Source: Thermoanaerobaculia bacterium (GTDB lineage Bacteria > Acidobacteriota > Thermoanaerobaculia > Multivoradales > JAHEKO01). From it: a DNA stretch of 32,379 nucleotides. The notes below the pieces were generated by a model. It was not told where the DNA came from and searched no databases. It was given only the letters and a program-made list of their open reading frames with translations. Both the position numbers and the translations under genes were made by a program. The DNA lies in contig CALZIK010000203.1 of the NCBI GenBank assembly GCA_945787635.1, positions 1-32,379 on the forward strand. Direction: 5' to 3'. Below, piece after piece: positions 8,320-16,499 of this stretch. Positions within the stretch are counted from its first letter, which is position 1. Each line of letters begins with the position of its first letter.

Positions 8320-8810
8320 AATGTAGGCTCCTGAGGTTGTTTCGATTTCTTCCTGGGGTACGATCGGCCCAGGGCGCGCCCCAGGGTATACGACCGCGAG
8401 GGGTCTACGAGGGCCAAGCCGTCGAGTGCGCTGCGGCCAAGGAGCATCCGAAACAGCATGTCCTCGCGGTTGGTGAGAGTGATCTCGATCGGCCATAGGG
8501 CGTCCCCGATCTGGACGCGACTTTCGATTACGTAGCGATCTTCGCGATGGCCGCCCGAATCGGTAACGGTGCGCCGGTCGCGGATCTCGGCGATGCAGAC
8601 AGTCTCGATCTCGGGGCGGCGACGCAGCGGGTGGACGCCGAAGCGCACCTTCGCCACACCTTCCTCTTCGACGGGCTCGACGAAGAAGGCATGCAGGGCC
8701 GAGGTTCGGGCGCCGGTGTCGATCTTGGCCTTGACCGCGGGAATGCCGAGATCGGGAAGCCCCACCCATTCGCGCCAGCCGAGCGTCAGGAGATCGTTAG
8801 AGTTCGGCAT
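8316..8810 (-). CDS. RimK-associated retropepsin-like zinc protease
   Basis: This is a 164-residue member of the small 'ATP-dependent zinc protease' family (PF05618), which has a retropepsin-like fold. The aspartate motif is visible as [13 protein letters not shown] (DTGA at 31-34), followed by the second half of the fold ending in [20 protein letters not shown]. In Pseudomonas the homologue RimB is encoded with rimK and modulates RimK-dependent modification. Here the stop overlaps the rimK TTG start, which suggests coupled, roughly equimolar production. It starts with ATG 8810, 3 bp after the rlpA stop. No signal peptide is seen, so it should be cytoplasmic. Confidence 0.88.
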   Translation of the reverse strand: MPNSNDLLTLGWREWVGLPDLGIPAVKAKIDTGARTSALHAFFVEPVEEEGVAKVRFGVHPLRRRPEIETVCIAEIRDRRTVTDSGGHREDRYVIESRVQIGDALWPIEITLTNREDMLFRMLLGRSALDGLALVDPSRSYTLGRALGRSYPRKKSKQPQEPTF

Positions 8811-8813
8811 GGG

Positions 8814-9446
8814 TCAGTCCTGGCGCCGAACCACCGCTTCGATGCCTTGGCGCTCGAGAGAGCGCGCGGCTTGGTCGGCGGCGCGTTTAGAGAGCCCGAC
8901 GATCACCACCCGGTGGATGCCGGTCGAAGAATCGATCCGCGCGGCCGGGTACTGCTTGCGCAGGGCCGCCAAGCGAGCATCCGCCCGGGCGGGATCGCCG
9001 AACGCTCCGGCTTGCACGGTGTACCACGCCCTGGCGTCGCCGGTCGATGACGTCCCGACGACACGGATGCGGACCCGGGCGGTGCCGGGCCCGAGCATGC
9101 CGATCTCGCGGGCAGCGGCTTTGGAGAGATCGATGATTCGCCTTCGCGCGAACGGCCCTCGATCGTTGATCCGGACCGTTGTGGTTCTTCCGTTGTCCCG
9201 GTTCCTGACCTCGACCATCGATCCGAACGGCAGCTTCTTGTGCGCCGCGGTCATGGCTTCCATGTCGTAGGTCTCGCCGTTTGCGGTGCTCTTCCCGTGA
9301 AAGCCGGGGCCGTACCAGGACGCGACTCCGGACTGCTCGAACCCCCGTCGGCCCCGTTCGGCACGGTGAGCGCCGGTGCAGCCCGTGGCGAGGGTCCAGC
9401 CGGCGACCACGAACAAGGCCAGAGGGCGAATGACTCGGCGCCTCAT
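8814..9446 (-). CDS. rlpA: RlpA-like lipoprotein lytic transglycosylase with SPOR domain
   Basis: This 210-residue protein has a lipoprotein signal ending in the lipobox LATGC (lipidated Cys23). A double-psi beta-barrel domain (about 36-115) carries GVASWYGPGFHGKSTANGE, His69 and VRINDRGPF with Asp95, which match the catalytic residues of RlpA. A SPOR-like domain follows (about 130-208, AWYTVQAGAFG), which in relatives binds denuded glycan strands at the septum. RlpA cleaves such strands and helps daughter-cell separation. The ATG at 9446 shares one base with the purB stop (TGATG), so translation is probably coupled. The preceding in-frame TTG at 9449 is an alternative start. Confidence 0.9.
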   Translation of the reverse strand: MRRRVIRPLALFVVAGWTLATGCTGAHRAERGRRGFEQSGVASWYGPGFHGKSTANGETYDMEAMTAAHKKLPFGSMVEVRNRDNGRTTTVRINDRGPFARRRIIDLSKAAAREIGMLGPGTARVRIRVVGTSSTGDARAWYTVQAGAFGDPARADARLAALRKQYPAARIDSSTGIHRVVIVGLSKRAADQAARSLERQGIEAVVRRQD

Positions 9447-10891
9447 CAAACGCTAATCAGCTCAGGGTCGAGCACCGGGAGTCTCTTGGGTAGCTTGGCG
9501 CGGACGATCACCAGGAACTCCTCGACCTGCCGTGTCGAGCGCCCGACGAAGTTCCGCGGGGTCAGGAACGACTCGGCCTGGTCTCGATCGAGCGGGAAAT
9601 CCGCGTCCGCGAGGAGCAGATCGACCAGTGGGTTCTCCTCGCCGCGCTCGACAGAGGCATGCGCCCTCATCGAGTAGTCGCGAATGCGTTCGTGAAGGAT
9701 CTGCCGATCACCGCCGGCTCGGGTCGCTTGCATGAGCAGATTCTCGGTGGCCATGAACGGCAGCTCACGCCGAACGAGGGTTTTCGCAGCTTCTTCTTTG
9801 ACGCGCAGGCCGCCGCCGATGTTCGTGGCCAGAACCAGAATCGCGTCGGCGGTCAGGAACGCGTCCGGGAGCACCAGGCGCCGATTGGCGGAGTCGTCGA
9901 GACTACGCTCGAGCCATTGGTTGGCGGCGTTGAGCGATCCGTTCCACGAATCGGTGATGAGCTTCCTGGCCAGCGCGCACATCCGTTCCGATCGGATCGG
10001 ATTGCGTTTGTAGGCCATCGCCGAAGACCCGACCTGTCTGGACTCGAACGGCTCCGACAACACGCCCAGACCCTGCAGCAGCCGGACGTCGGTGCCGAGC
10101 TTGTGAAGCGATTCGGCGATCCCGGCCAGAGCCCCGAGGACGCGCGAGTCCTGTTTGCGCGGGTAGGTCTGGCCGGTGATCGGCCAGCTCTCTTCGAAGC
10201 CCAGCTTGCGCGCGATCAAATGATCGAGGCGAAGTACCTTGTCATGGTCACCGTCGAACAAAGAGAGATAGCTGGCCTGAGTGCCGGTCGTCCCTTTGGC
10301 TCCCCGGCAGCGAAGCGAGTTCTTGATGTCACCGACCGCATCGAAATCGGTCAGCAAATCCTGCACCCAGAGGCAGGCTCGCTTGCCGAAGGTGGTGAGC
10401 TGGGCCGGTTGGAGGTGGGTGTAGGCGAGCGTGGGGATCTCCCGCGTGGCCTCTGCGAAGGCGGACAGACCCTCGATCGACGCTGCGAGCCTTTGCTCGG
10501 TGAGCTCCAGCGCCTCCCGGATGAGCAGGGCGTCCGTGTTGTCGGTTACGAACGCGCTGGTTGCTCCCATATGGAGAACGCCCCCGGCCCCAGCGCAGAG
10601 GCGGTCGGCGAGCTCAGCGAAATGCCGCAGGTGAGCCACGACGTCATGCCGGGTGTCGGCCTCGATCCGGGCCACGCGGTCGAAGTCGATCTCGTCCTGG
10701 ACGGCTCGAAGAGCCTCGAGTTGGGCGTCCGAGATCGGTATTCCCAACTCGGCCTCCGATTCGGCCAGGGCGATCCAAAGCCGGCGCCAGAGCCGGTAGC
10801 GGTGCTCGCGCCTAAACACGCGCGCCATCTGGCGAGAGGCGTAGCGCTCGTGAAGTGGATTCTGCGGCGAGCCGTGTTCTTCGGGGGACAT
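9446..10891 (-). CDS. purB: Adenylosuccinate lyase
   Basis: PurB splits SAICAR and adenylosuccinate, releasing fumarate, in two steps of purine synthesis. The 481-residue protein belongs to the fumarase/aspartase superfamily, with conserved regions RHDVVAHL (the His region), GATSAFVTDN, YTHLQPAQ and the signature loop GSSAMAYKRNP. It is somewhat long for bacterial PurB and resembles the vertebrate-like form also found in many bacteria. It is the first gene of the minus-strand run that continues through rlpA and rimK. It diverges from the NlpC/P60 gene across only 57 bp, so the two promoters must lie back to back. Confidence 0.95.
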   Translation of the reverse strand: MSPEEHGSPQNPLHERYASRQMARVFRREHRYRLWRRLWIALAESEAELGIPISDAQLEALRAVQDEIDFDRVARIEADTRHDVVAHLRHFAELADRLCAGAGGVLHMGATSAFVTDNTDALLIREALELTEQRLAASIEGLSAFAEATREIPTLAYTHLQPAQLTTFGKRACLWVQDLLTDFDAVGDIKNSLRCRGAKGTTGTQASYLSLFDGDHDKVLRLDHLIARKLGFEESWPITGQTYPRKQDSRVLGALAGIAESLHKLGTDVRLLQGLGVLSEPFESRQVGSSAMAYKRNPIRSERMCALARKLITDSWNGSLNAANQWLERSLDDSANRRLVLPDAFLTADAILVLATNIGGGLRVKEEAAKTLVRRELPFMATENLLMQATRAGGDRQILHERIRDYSMRAHASVERGEENPLVDLLLADADFPLDRDQAESFLTPRNFVGRSTRQVEEFLVIVRAKLPKRLPVLDPELISV

Positions 10892-10934
10892 CTACGCGGG
10901 AAGTCTAGCAGCCCGTTCAGGCAAGATCGCTCGG

Positions 10935-10940
10935 TATGAT
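10935..10940 (+). promoter_or_regulatory. -10-like TATGAT, possible leaderless promoter
   Basis: TATGAT lies 8 nt before the ATG of the NlpC/P60 gene. If used, transcription would begin at or next to the start codon. The GGGAG between them directly abuts the ATG, too close to act as a normal Shine-Dalgarno. No good -35 is seen, so this is tentative. Confidence 0.35.
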
Positions 10941-10948
10941 GGCGGGAG

Positions 10949-11491
10949 ATGCGCTACGGATGGGTCGTTCTCCTGGTCGCTGCGGTCGGTCTTTCCACAG
11001 CATGTGGCTCGGTGCCGTTGACCTCGCCACCCGAGCGAACGCCCCGGCCGTTGCCTCGACCGGAACGTGAGCCGGTTGGGCCGACTGAGGCCCCGGGAAG
11101 AAGCCCGGTTGCCGAGCAGGTCGTGCGAATCGCCCGCTCACTTCTGGCGACTCCTTATCGCTACGCCGGCTCGGATTTGAGCGGATTCGATTGCTCGGGC
11201 CTGACCGCGTTCGTTTTTGGCAAGGTCGGTCTCGATCTTCCGAGGACCGCCCGCAACCAAGGAACGATTGGCCATTGGGTGGCTCCCGACGAGCTCGCGC
11301 GGGGTGATCTGGTGTTCTTCGGCGAAGACCGCGCCAAGCCATTCCATGTCGGGTTGGTGGTCTCGGACCCCGGCGCTCCGCTGACCATGATCCATTCCTC
11401 GTCCTCGCGAGGGGTGATCGAAACAGAGATCGTCTCGAGCTCCTACTGGCTCGAGCGCTTGAGATTCGGCCGCAGGGTGCTGAGACACTAG
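10949..11491 (+). CDS. NlpC/P60 family lipoprotein (cell-wall endopeptidase)
   Basis: This is a 180-residue lipoprotein with lipobox LSTAC (Cys19), a Pro/Arg-rich linker (about 25-50) and a C-terminal NlpC/P60 domain (about 55-178). The catalytic cysteine is in FDCSGL (Cys82) and a catalytic histidine in PFHVGLVV (His133). His149 in MIHSSSS may be the third residue, or only a neighbour of it. Enzymes of this family cut gamma-D-glutamyl-diaminopimelate or related bonds in peptidoglycan stem peptides. It diverges from purB and is separated by 116 bp from arcA. Confidence 0.92.
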   Translation: MRYGWVVLLVAAVGLSTACGSVPLTSPPERTPRPLPRPEREPVGPTEAPGRSPVAEQVVRIARSLLATPYRYAGSDLSGFDCSGLTAFVFGKVGLDLPRTARNQGTIGHWVAPDELARGDLVFFGEDRAKPFHVGLVVSDPGAPLTMIHSSSSRGVIETEIVSSSYWLERLRFGRRVLRH

Positions 11492-11552
11492 GTGCGCGGA
11501 AGCGATCTCGCCGCGGCGAGGCAGCGAGTGGTGTCCGCCGACCTTCCTCTCG

Positions 11553-11558
11553 TACAAT
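11553..11558 (+). promoter_or_regulatory. Candidate -10 element for arcA
   Basis: TACAAT lies 50 bp before the arcA ATG in the 116-bp gap after the NlpC gene. Positions 17 nt further upstream do not resemble TTGACA, so the promoter call rests on the -10 alone. A GGAGGAG Shine-Dalgarno sits at 11581-11587, but 20 nt from the ATG, unusually far. Confidence 0.3.
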
Positions 11559-11607
11559 GCCGTCGCTCCAGCGCTTTGCGGGAGGAGCACGTCGTGTGTG
11601 AAATCCA

Positions 11608-12888
11608 ATGACTATTCGCGTCGACTCCGAGATAGGCAAACTTCGCCGGGTTCTCGTTCACGGACCGGGTCGAGAGATCGACTGGATGGTGCCACGGATG
11701 ATGGAGCAGCTGCTTTTCGACGACATCCTCTACGCCGACGAGGCGAAAGCCGAGCACGAAGGCTTTTGCGAAGTGCTGCGAAATGCAGGCGTCGAGACGC
11801 TCGACGCCGAGGACCTTCTGGTCGAGGTGCTCTCGAAAGGCGCGGTGCGGGAGCAGCTCATCGAAGATCTGGACCGGCGCGGCGAGCTGCCGGCTTCGGC
11901 TCGCCGAGGCCTCGAGGAGCTCGAAGGCGCCGAGCTGGCCAGAGCCCTGGTCGCCGGGGTTCGCAAGCGCGACGGCTATCGCAACGTCGACAGCCTGCTC
12001 TTCGATCTGGCTCCCCTTCCGAACTACTTCTTTCAACGCGACCCGCAATCGGTGCTCGGAGACTGGGTGATGATCTCCTCCATGGCGACGGCGGCTCGCC
12101 GGCGCGAGGCGTTTCTGGCTGGGGCGATCTTCACCCATCACCCGGCGCTGGCTGGGCACCGAGGGTTGTTCCCGATCGCGGAAAACCCTCCGGGCTCGGG
12201 TTTCCTGGCCAGCGGGCAACCGCCCACGATCGAGGGAGGCGACGTAATCATCGCCAGCAGGGAGGTGCTGCTGGTCGGCATCAGCGAGCGCACGAATCGC
12301 CGCGGAGCCGAGCGCCTGGCGGAGTACCTCCGGATCACCGACACGACCTTTCGTCATCTCGTCATGGTCGATCTACCCGCCCGGCGCTCCTACATGCATC
12401 TCGATACGGTCTTCACGTTCATCGACGAGGGGACCTGCCTGGCCTATCCGCCGGTCATCGAGCCCGGCCATCAGCTCACCGGGCGCGCTTACTATGTCGA
12501 TCTCGACGCCCGTGAGCTGTCTTTTGTATTGCGTCCGTCCCTGATCGAGGCGCTCGACCGATTGGGCATCTCGCTCGATGTCGTGCCCTGTGGCGGCGCC
12601 GGCGACGTTCTGTTTCAAGAACGGGAGCAATGGACCGATGGAGCCAACGCCTTTGCGATCGGACCGGGGGTGATCATTCTTTACCGGCGCAACCGGCGCA
12701 CCGTTGACGAGCTGGCCCGGCGAGGCTGGAGAGTGATCGGCGAGGAAGAGGTGATTTCGGGCCGGCAGGCTGTGCTCGGGCAGGGAAGGACGGTCGTTAC
12801 CGTCGAGGGCGACGAACTGTCTCGAGCGCGCGGCGGGCCGCGTTGCATGACCATGCCGATCGAACGCGATCCGTTTCCAGCATCATGA
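11608..12888 (+). CDS. arcA: Arginine deiminase
   Basis: ArcA hydrolyses L-arginine to citrulline and ammonia. The 426-residue protein shows the guanidino-modifying-enzyme features: an N-terminal region LRRVLVHGPG, FFQRDP, GGDVIIAS, HLDTVFTFID with the catalytic His and Asp, and the nucleophile Cys in CMTMPI near the C-terminus. Length and motifs fit true arginine deiminase rather than dimethylargininase. An in-frame stop at 11599 limits the start to ATG 11608. Its stop overlaps the arcC start as ATGA. With arcC and the carbamoyltransferase it makes a complete ATP-yielding arginine deiminase pathway, which can also raise pH through ammonia. Confidence 0.95.
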   Translation: MTIRVDSEIGKLRRVLVHGPGREIDWMVPRMMEQLLFDDILYADEAKAEHEGFCEVLRNAGVETLDAEDLLVEVLSKGAVREQLIEDLDRRGELPASARRGLEELEGAELARALVAGVRKRDGYRNVDSLLFDLAPLPNYFFQRDPQSVLGDWVMISSMATAARRREAFLAGAIFTHHPALAGHRGLFPIAENPPGSGFLASGQPPTIEGGDVIIASREVLLVGISERTNRRGAERLAEYLRITDTTFRHLVMVDLPARRSYMHLDTVFTFIDEGTCLAYPPVIEPGHQLTGRAYYVDLDARELSFVLRPSLIEALDRLGISLDVVPCGGAGDVLFQEREQWTDGANAFAIGPGVIILYRRNRRTVDELARRGWRVIGEEEVISGRQAVLGQGRTVVTVEGDELSRARGGPRCMTMPIERDPFPAS

Positions 12889-13853
12889 GCCCCACGCAGT
12901 CATCTTTGTTGCGGCCACTGACGGTGGTGGCTTTTGGCGGCAACGCGTTGTTGACCGCCGAGGATGACGGTCGCGTGGAGGAGCAGCAGCGCCGCGCTGC
13001 CGAGGCCGCGGTCTGGCTGGTCGAGTTGGCGAGGCGCGGCGACGATCTCTTGCTCGTGCACGGCAACGGCCCCCAGGTCGGTCAGGTCATGATCCAGATG
13101 GAGGAGGGCGCGACCAAGGTGCCTCCGGGAACCCTCGACGCGGCCGTGGCGCAGACCCAAGGCAGCATCGGTTTTCTGCTCTCGCTTGCCCTCCGCAATC
13201 GCCTTCACGAGACCGGCCTCCAGCGGCAGGTGAACACCGTTCTGTCGTTGACCGTGGTGGATGCCGAAGATCCCGGCTTCGCCAACCCGACCAAGCCCGT
13301 CGGTCCGTTTTTTTCGCGCTACCGCGCTCGTATGCTGCAGGACGAGCACGATTGGGCCATGATCGAAGACTCGGGGCGCGGCTGGCGCAAGGTGGTGGCG
13401 AGCCCGCGACCGGTGGAAGTACTCGGCATCGAGACCATTCGCACCCTGCTTTCGCACCGGGGGGTCGTGATCGCCGGCGGAGGGGGTGGAGTGCCGGTCG
13501 TCCGGCGCGCCGACGGACGCCTTGCCGGTGTCGAGGCGGTGATCGACAAGGACTGGACCGCCGCCATTCTCGCCCGCGAGCTCAAGGCCGACACGCTGGC
13601 GATCGTGACCGGAGTTCCGAACATCTATCGAAACTTCGGCAAGAAGAACCAGCGGGCCGTCGAAGAGCTCAAGGTGACCGCCGCGCGCAAGATGCTCGAC
13701 CGCGGCGACTTTCCACCAGGTAGCATGGGTCCCAAGGTGGCGGCGGCTCTGGGCTTCGTCGAGGCGACATCGCGACCGGTGATCATCTCGAACTCGACGC
13801 AGCTTCCCGCCGCGCTGGGCGGCAACGGTGGCACGCGAATCGTGCCCGACTGA
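12885..13853 (+). CDS. arcC: Carbamate kinase
   Basis: ArcC transfers phosphate from carbamoyl phosphate to ADP, giving ATP, CO2 and ammonia, the energy-yielding step of the arginine deiminase pathway. The 322-residue protein has the amino-acid-kinase fold with VAFGGNAL, HGNGPQVGQV, VIAGGGGGVPVV, VIDKDWTAA and a C-terminal GSMGPKVAAAL. The start is ATG 12885, which overlaps the arcA stop (ATGA). An in-frame ATG at 12843 would add 14 residues inside arcA and is less likely. The carbamoyltransferase gene follows after 6 bp. Confidence 0.95.
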   Translation: MSPTQSSLLRPLTVVAFGGNALLTAEDDGRVEEQQRRAAEAAVWLVELARRGDDLLLVHGNGPQVGQVMIQMEEGATKVPPGTLDAAVAQTQGSIGFLLSLALRNRLHETGLQRQVNTVLSLTVVDAEDPGFANPTKPVGPFFSRYRARMLQDEHDWAMIEDSGRGWRKVVASPRPVEVLGIETIRTLLSHRGVVIAGGGGGVPVVRRADGRLAGVEAVIDKDWTAAILARELKADTLAIVTGVPNIYRNFGKKNQRAVEELKVTAARKMLDRGDFPPGSMGPKVAAALGFVEATSRPVIISNSTQLPAALGGNGGTRIVPD

Positions 13854-13859
13854 CACTGG

Positions 13860-14804
13860 ATGGGAGATCGAACGCGCTTGAAAGCCAATCACCTGATCTC
13901 GCTGCACGACCTGAGCGGCGAAGACTTCCACGGACTGTTGGACCTTGCGGCCAGGGTCAAGATCGCGCCGTCGAGCTTCGCTGACGCTCTGGCGGGCAAG
14001 AGCCTCGGGATGATCTTCGAGAAGTCATCCACCCGGACCCGGGTCAGCTTCGAAGTCGGCATGTTCCAGCTCGGTGGCCAGGCCCTGTTCCTGTCGTCTC
14101 GTGACATTCAACTTGGACGCGGAGAGCCGATTTCGGACACCGCCAAGGTCCTGTCGCGCTACGTCCATGGCGTGATGGCGCGGACCTTCGCCCATCAGAC
14201 GGTCGTGGAACTCGCAAGGCACGGTTCGGTGCCGGTGATCAACGGTCTCACCGACGATCTTCACCCCTGCCAGGCGCTTGCCGACTACTTCACGCTGAGC
14301 GAGATCTTCGGCGGGGCCGGTGAGCTCAAGGGCCGCAAGATCGCCTACATCGGCGACGGCAACAACATGGCGCACTCGCTGATGCACGGCGCGCCCAAGG
14401 TGGGCATGGACATCGCGGTGGCGTCACCGAAGGGCTACCAGGTGCGCGACTCGTACCTCGCTTCGGCCCGAGAGGACGCTGCTGCGGCGGGCACACGGGT
14501 CGAGGTGACCGATGACCCCGAGGCAGCCGCTTCCGGAGCAAGCTGCGTGTACACCGATGTCTGGGCCTCCATGGGTCAGGAGGAGGAAGCTCGGGAACGG
14601 GTACGCGCCTTCGAGAGCTTCACCGTGGATGGCGCGATCATGGCCCGGGCAGAGTCCGACGCCGTCTTTCTTCATTGCCTGCCCGCCCATCGGGGGGAGG
14701 AGGTGGCCGCCGAGGTAGCCGACGGCGCCCAGAGTCGGATCTTCGATCAGGCCGAAAACCGGCTCCACGCGCAGAAGGCGATCATGATCGAGCTCATCGG
14801 CTGA
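13860..14804 (+). CDS. argF: Ornithine carbamoyltransferase (probably catabolic ArcB role)
   Basis: This enzyme interconverts carbamoyl phosphate plus ornithine with citrulline plus phosphate. The 314-residue protein has the carbamoyl-phosphate loop SSTRTR, HPCQALADYF, a DGNNMAHSL segment for ornithine recognition and HCLPAHRG with the catalytic Cys. Anabolic and catabolic forms cannot be told apart by these motifs. Its place after arcA and arcC argues for phosphorolysis of citrulline, the middle step of the deiminase pathway. ATG 13860 lacks a Shine-Dalgarno; a TTG at 13878, 11 nt after GGGAG (13862-13866), would give 308 residues and is a fair alternative. Confidence 0.93.
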   Translation: MGDRTRLKANHLISLHDLSGEDFHGLLDLAARVKIAPSSFADALAGKSLGMIFEKSSTRTRVSFEVGMFQLGGQALFLSSRDIQLGRGEPISDTAKVLSRYVHGVMARTFAHQTVVELARHGSVPVINGLTDDLHPCQALADYFTLSEIFGGAGELKGRKIAYIGDGNNMAHSLMHGAPKVGMDIAVASPKGYQVRDSYLASAREDAAAAGTRVEVTDDPEAAASGASCVYTDVWASMGQEEEARERVRAFESFTVDGAIMARAESDAVFLHCLPAHRGEEVAAEVADGAQSRIFDQAENRLHAQKAIMIELIG

Positions 14805-14835
14805 GCTTCGCACCCGGATTCGCTTGGTTCTCGGC

Positions 14836-14841
14836 TAGACT
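14836..14841 (+). promoter_or_regulatory. Candidate -10 element before the beta-helix lipoprotein gene
   Basis: TAGACT lies 29 nt before the ATG at 14871, in the 66-bp gap after the carbamoyltransferase gene. No convincing -35 and no Shine-Dalgarno are visible, so this remains tentative. Confidence 0.3.
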
Positions 14842-14870
14842 CTCCCCGCTCGTTTCGGGCCCCTCCCCAG

Positions 14871-16499
14871 ATGCTCCATTCCGTCGTCAAGAATCTGATC
14901 GTCAGTAGCGCGCTCATGGCCGCGGTGCTCACGGCGGCGTGCGGCAAGCCGAACCTCGGTCCGGTGCCCGAGAATACCTCGCGTCTCTGGGGCGTGAACG
15001 GTGAGCGCTGGGACCCGGCGGGCCGGCTACCCGACTTTTCACACGCCGGTTACCACGCCGGCGACCGGCCCATTCCCCGTGTCGGCGAGGTGGCCAGCGT
15101 CCACGATTTCGGCGCGGTTGGAGACGGAGTCACCGACGACACCCAGGCCTTTCTCGATGCCATCGCGGCGACGGAGAAGGGAGCGATCCTGATTCCGAAC
15201 GGCCGTTACCTGATCACGAAGCCACTTTTCATTGGCAAGAGCAACATCGTGTTGCGCGGCGAGAGTCGGGACTCGACGGTGCTCTATTTCCCCAAGACCC
15301 TCACCCAGGCTCTGGGACGCGGGCGCGACGGCAAGCCGAGCACCTGGTCCTGGGGAGGCGCATGGATCTGGGCGAACCCCGACCGCAAGCGCGGCGACTC
15401 GAACGGACCCGTGTGGGAGAAGGGCAGCGTGCTGGCGGAGGTGACCGGCGACGCTCCCAAAGGCCAGACCTGGATCCGCGTGTCCGACACGAGCGGTCTC
15501 GAGCCGGGTCAGATGGTTCGCCTGGTGCAGCACGAGAGCGACGGCTCGCTTACCTTGGCGATGCACGACGGGCACCAGATCCGAGGCAAGTGCATTGTCG
15601 ACATTCCGGGGTTCCAGATCATCAACTGGTTGGTCGAGATCAAGCGGGTGGAAGGCAAGAAGGTTTTCTTTGACCGGCCATTGCGCCTCGATGTTAGGCG
15701 GGAATGGAAAGCCCAGCTCCGGGAGGCGGTGATCGAGGTCGAGGAAGTGGGCATCGAGAGGATGACGATCGAGTTCCCGGTCGTGCCCTATGCCGGTCAC
15801 CACGCCGAGCCGGGCCACAACGCCATCAGCTTGGGCAACACCTTCAATAGCTGGATTCGTGATGTGGCGATTCTGAACGCCGACAACGGCGTTTTCTTCT
15901 GGTACGCGCGCTACGCCACGGCCGAGAACATTGTGATCGCCGGGCGCGGAGGGCACTACGGCTTCAACCTCGGGGGCGCCCAGGACAGTTTGGTGACGCG
16001 GTTCCGGATCGAGAACCGGAACCTGCACGACACTTCGTTCTCCAACATGGCCAACGGTAACGTCTACTCCTGGGGCAAGGGCCGGAACATCAACTTCGAC
16101 CACCATCGGGGCGCGTCCTTTCAGAACCTGAGCTCGCGCATCGACGTGGGTCTACCGAACCGGCAGTGGGTCTCGAGCGGCACCAGGTCGGGCCATTACA
16201 CCGCGGCCTTCGAGACCTACTGGAACCTCCGGCCCAAGGCTCGAGCGGACCTGGTCCAGACCTGGCCCGCCCAGAACATCATTGGTCGGATCCACGGTTC
16301 GAAGGACGACTGGTTCGATCTCTACGTCGAGCGGGTGGACCAGCTCGAGCCCGCGGACCTGCACCTCGCGCAGTGGCATCTAAGGACCGGTCTCGAGATG
16401 CCCAAGCGGCCGCGGCATCCGAGGCAGCTCCCCGAGGGCCGGGTGGTCAACACCAGCGTCGGGCCGGGCAAGCCGCCGCCCGACCTGGTCCAGCCATGA
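14871..16499 (+). CDS. Pectate-lyase-superfamily right-handed beta-helix lipoprotein
   Basis: This is a 542-residue exported lipoprotein with lipobox LTAAC (Cys24, followed by GKP). The segment VHDFGAVGDGVTDDTQAF (about 77-94) is the hallmark of the pectate-lyase/GH28-like superfamily domain (PF12708), and the rest has the irregular Asn/Gly-rich strand pattern of a parallel beta-helix. Relatives include pectate lyases, epimerases and other polysaccharide-active enzymes; I cannot name a substrate or catalytic residues. The stop overlaps the start of the sulfatase-fold lipoprotein gene by ATGA, so the two are probably made together and act at the cell surface on the same polymer or glycan. Confidence 0.8.
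   Translation: MLHSVVKNLIVSSALMAAVLTAACGKPNLGPVPENTSRLWGVNGERWDPAGRLPDFSHAGYHAGDRPIPRVGEVASVHDFGAVGDGVTDDTQAFLDAIAATEKGAILIPNGRYLITKPLFIGKSNIVLRGESRDSTVLYFPKTLTQALGRGRDGKPSTWSWGGAWIWANPDRKRGDSNGPVWEKGSVLAEVTGDAPKGQTWIRVSDTSGLEPGQMVRLVQHESDGSLTLAMHDGHQIRGKCIVDIPGFQIINWLVEIKRVEGKKVFFDRPLRLDVRREWKAQLREAVIEVEEVGIERMTIEFPVVPYAGHHAEPGHNAISLGNTFNSWIRDVAILNADNGVFFWYARYATAENIVIAGRGGHYGFNLGGAQDSLVTRFRIENRNLHDTSFSNMANGNVYSWGKGRNINFDHHRGASFQNLSSRIDVGLPNRQWVSSGTRSGHYTAAFETYWNLRPKARADLVQTWPAQNIIGRIHGSKDDWFDLYVERVDQLEPADLHLAQWHLRTGLEMPKRPRHPRQLPEGRVVNTSVGPGKPPPDLVQP

Noticed and set aside
8320-8769. N-terminal extension of rimK to a 451-residue protein
   Set aside because: The extra 150 residues read the zinc protease gene out of frame; RimK homology begins exactly at the TTG at 8319.
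15039-16106. 355-codon minus-strand open frame inside the beta-helix lipoprotein gene
   Set aside because: Antisense shadow with no Shine-Dalgarno and no homology pattern.
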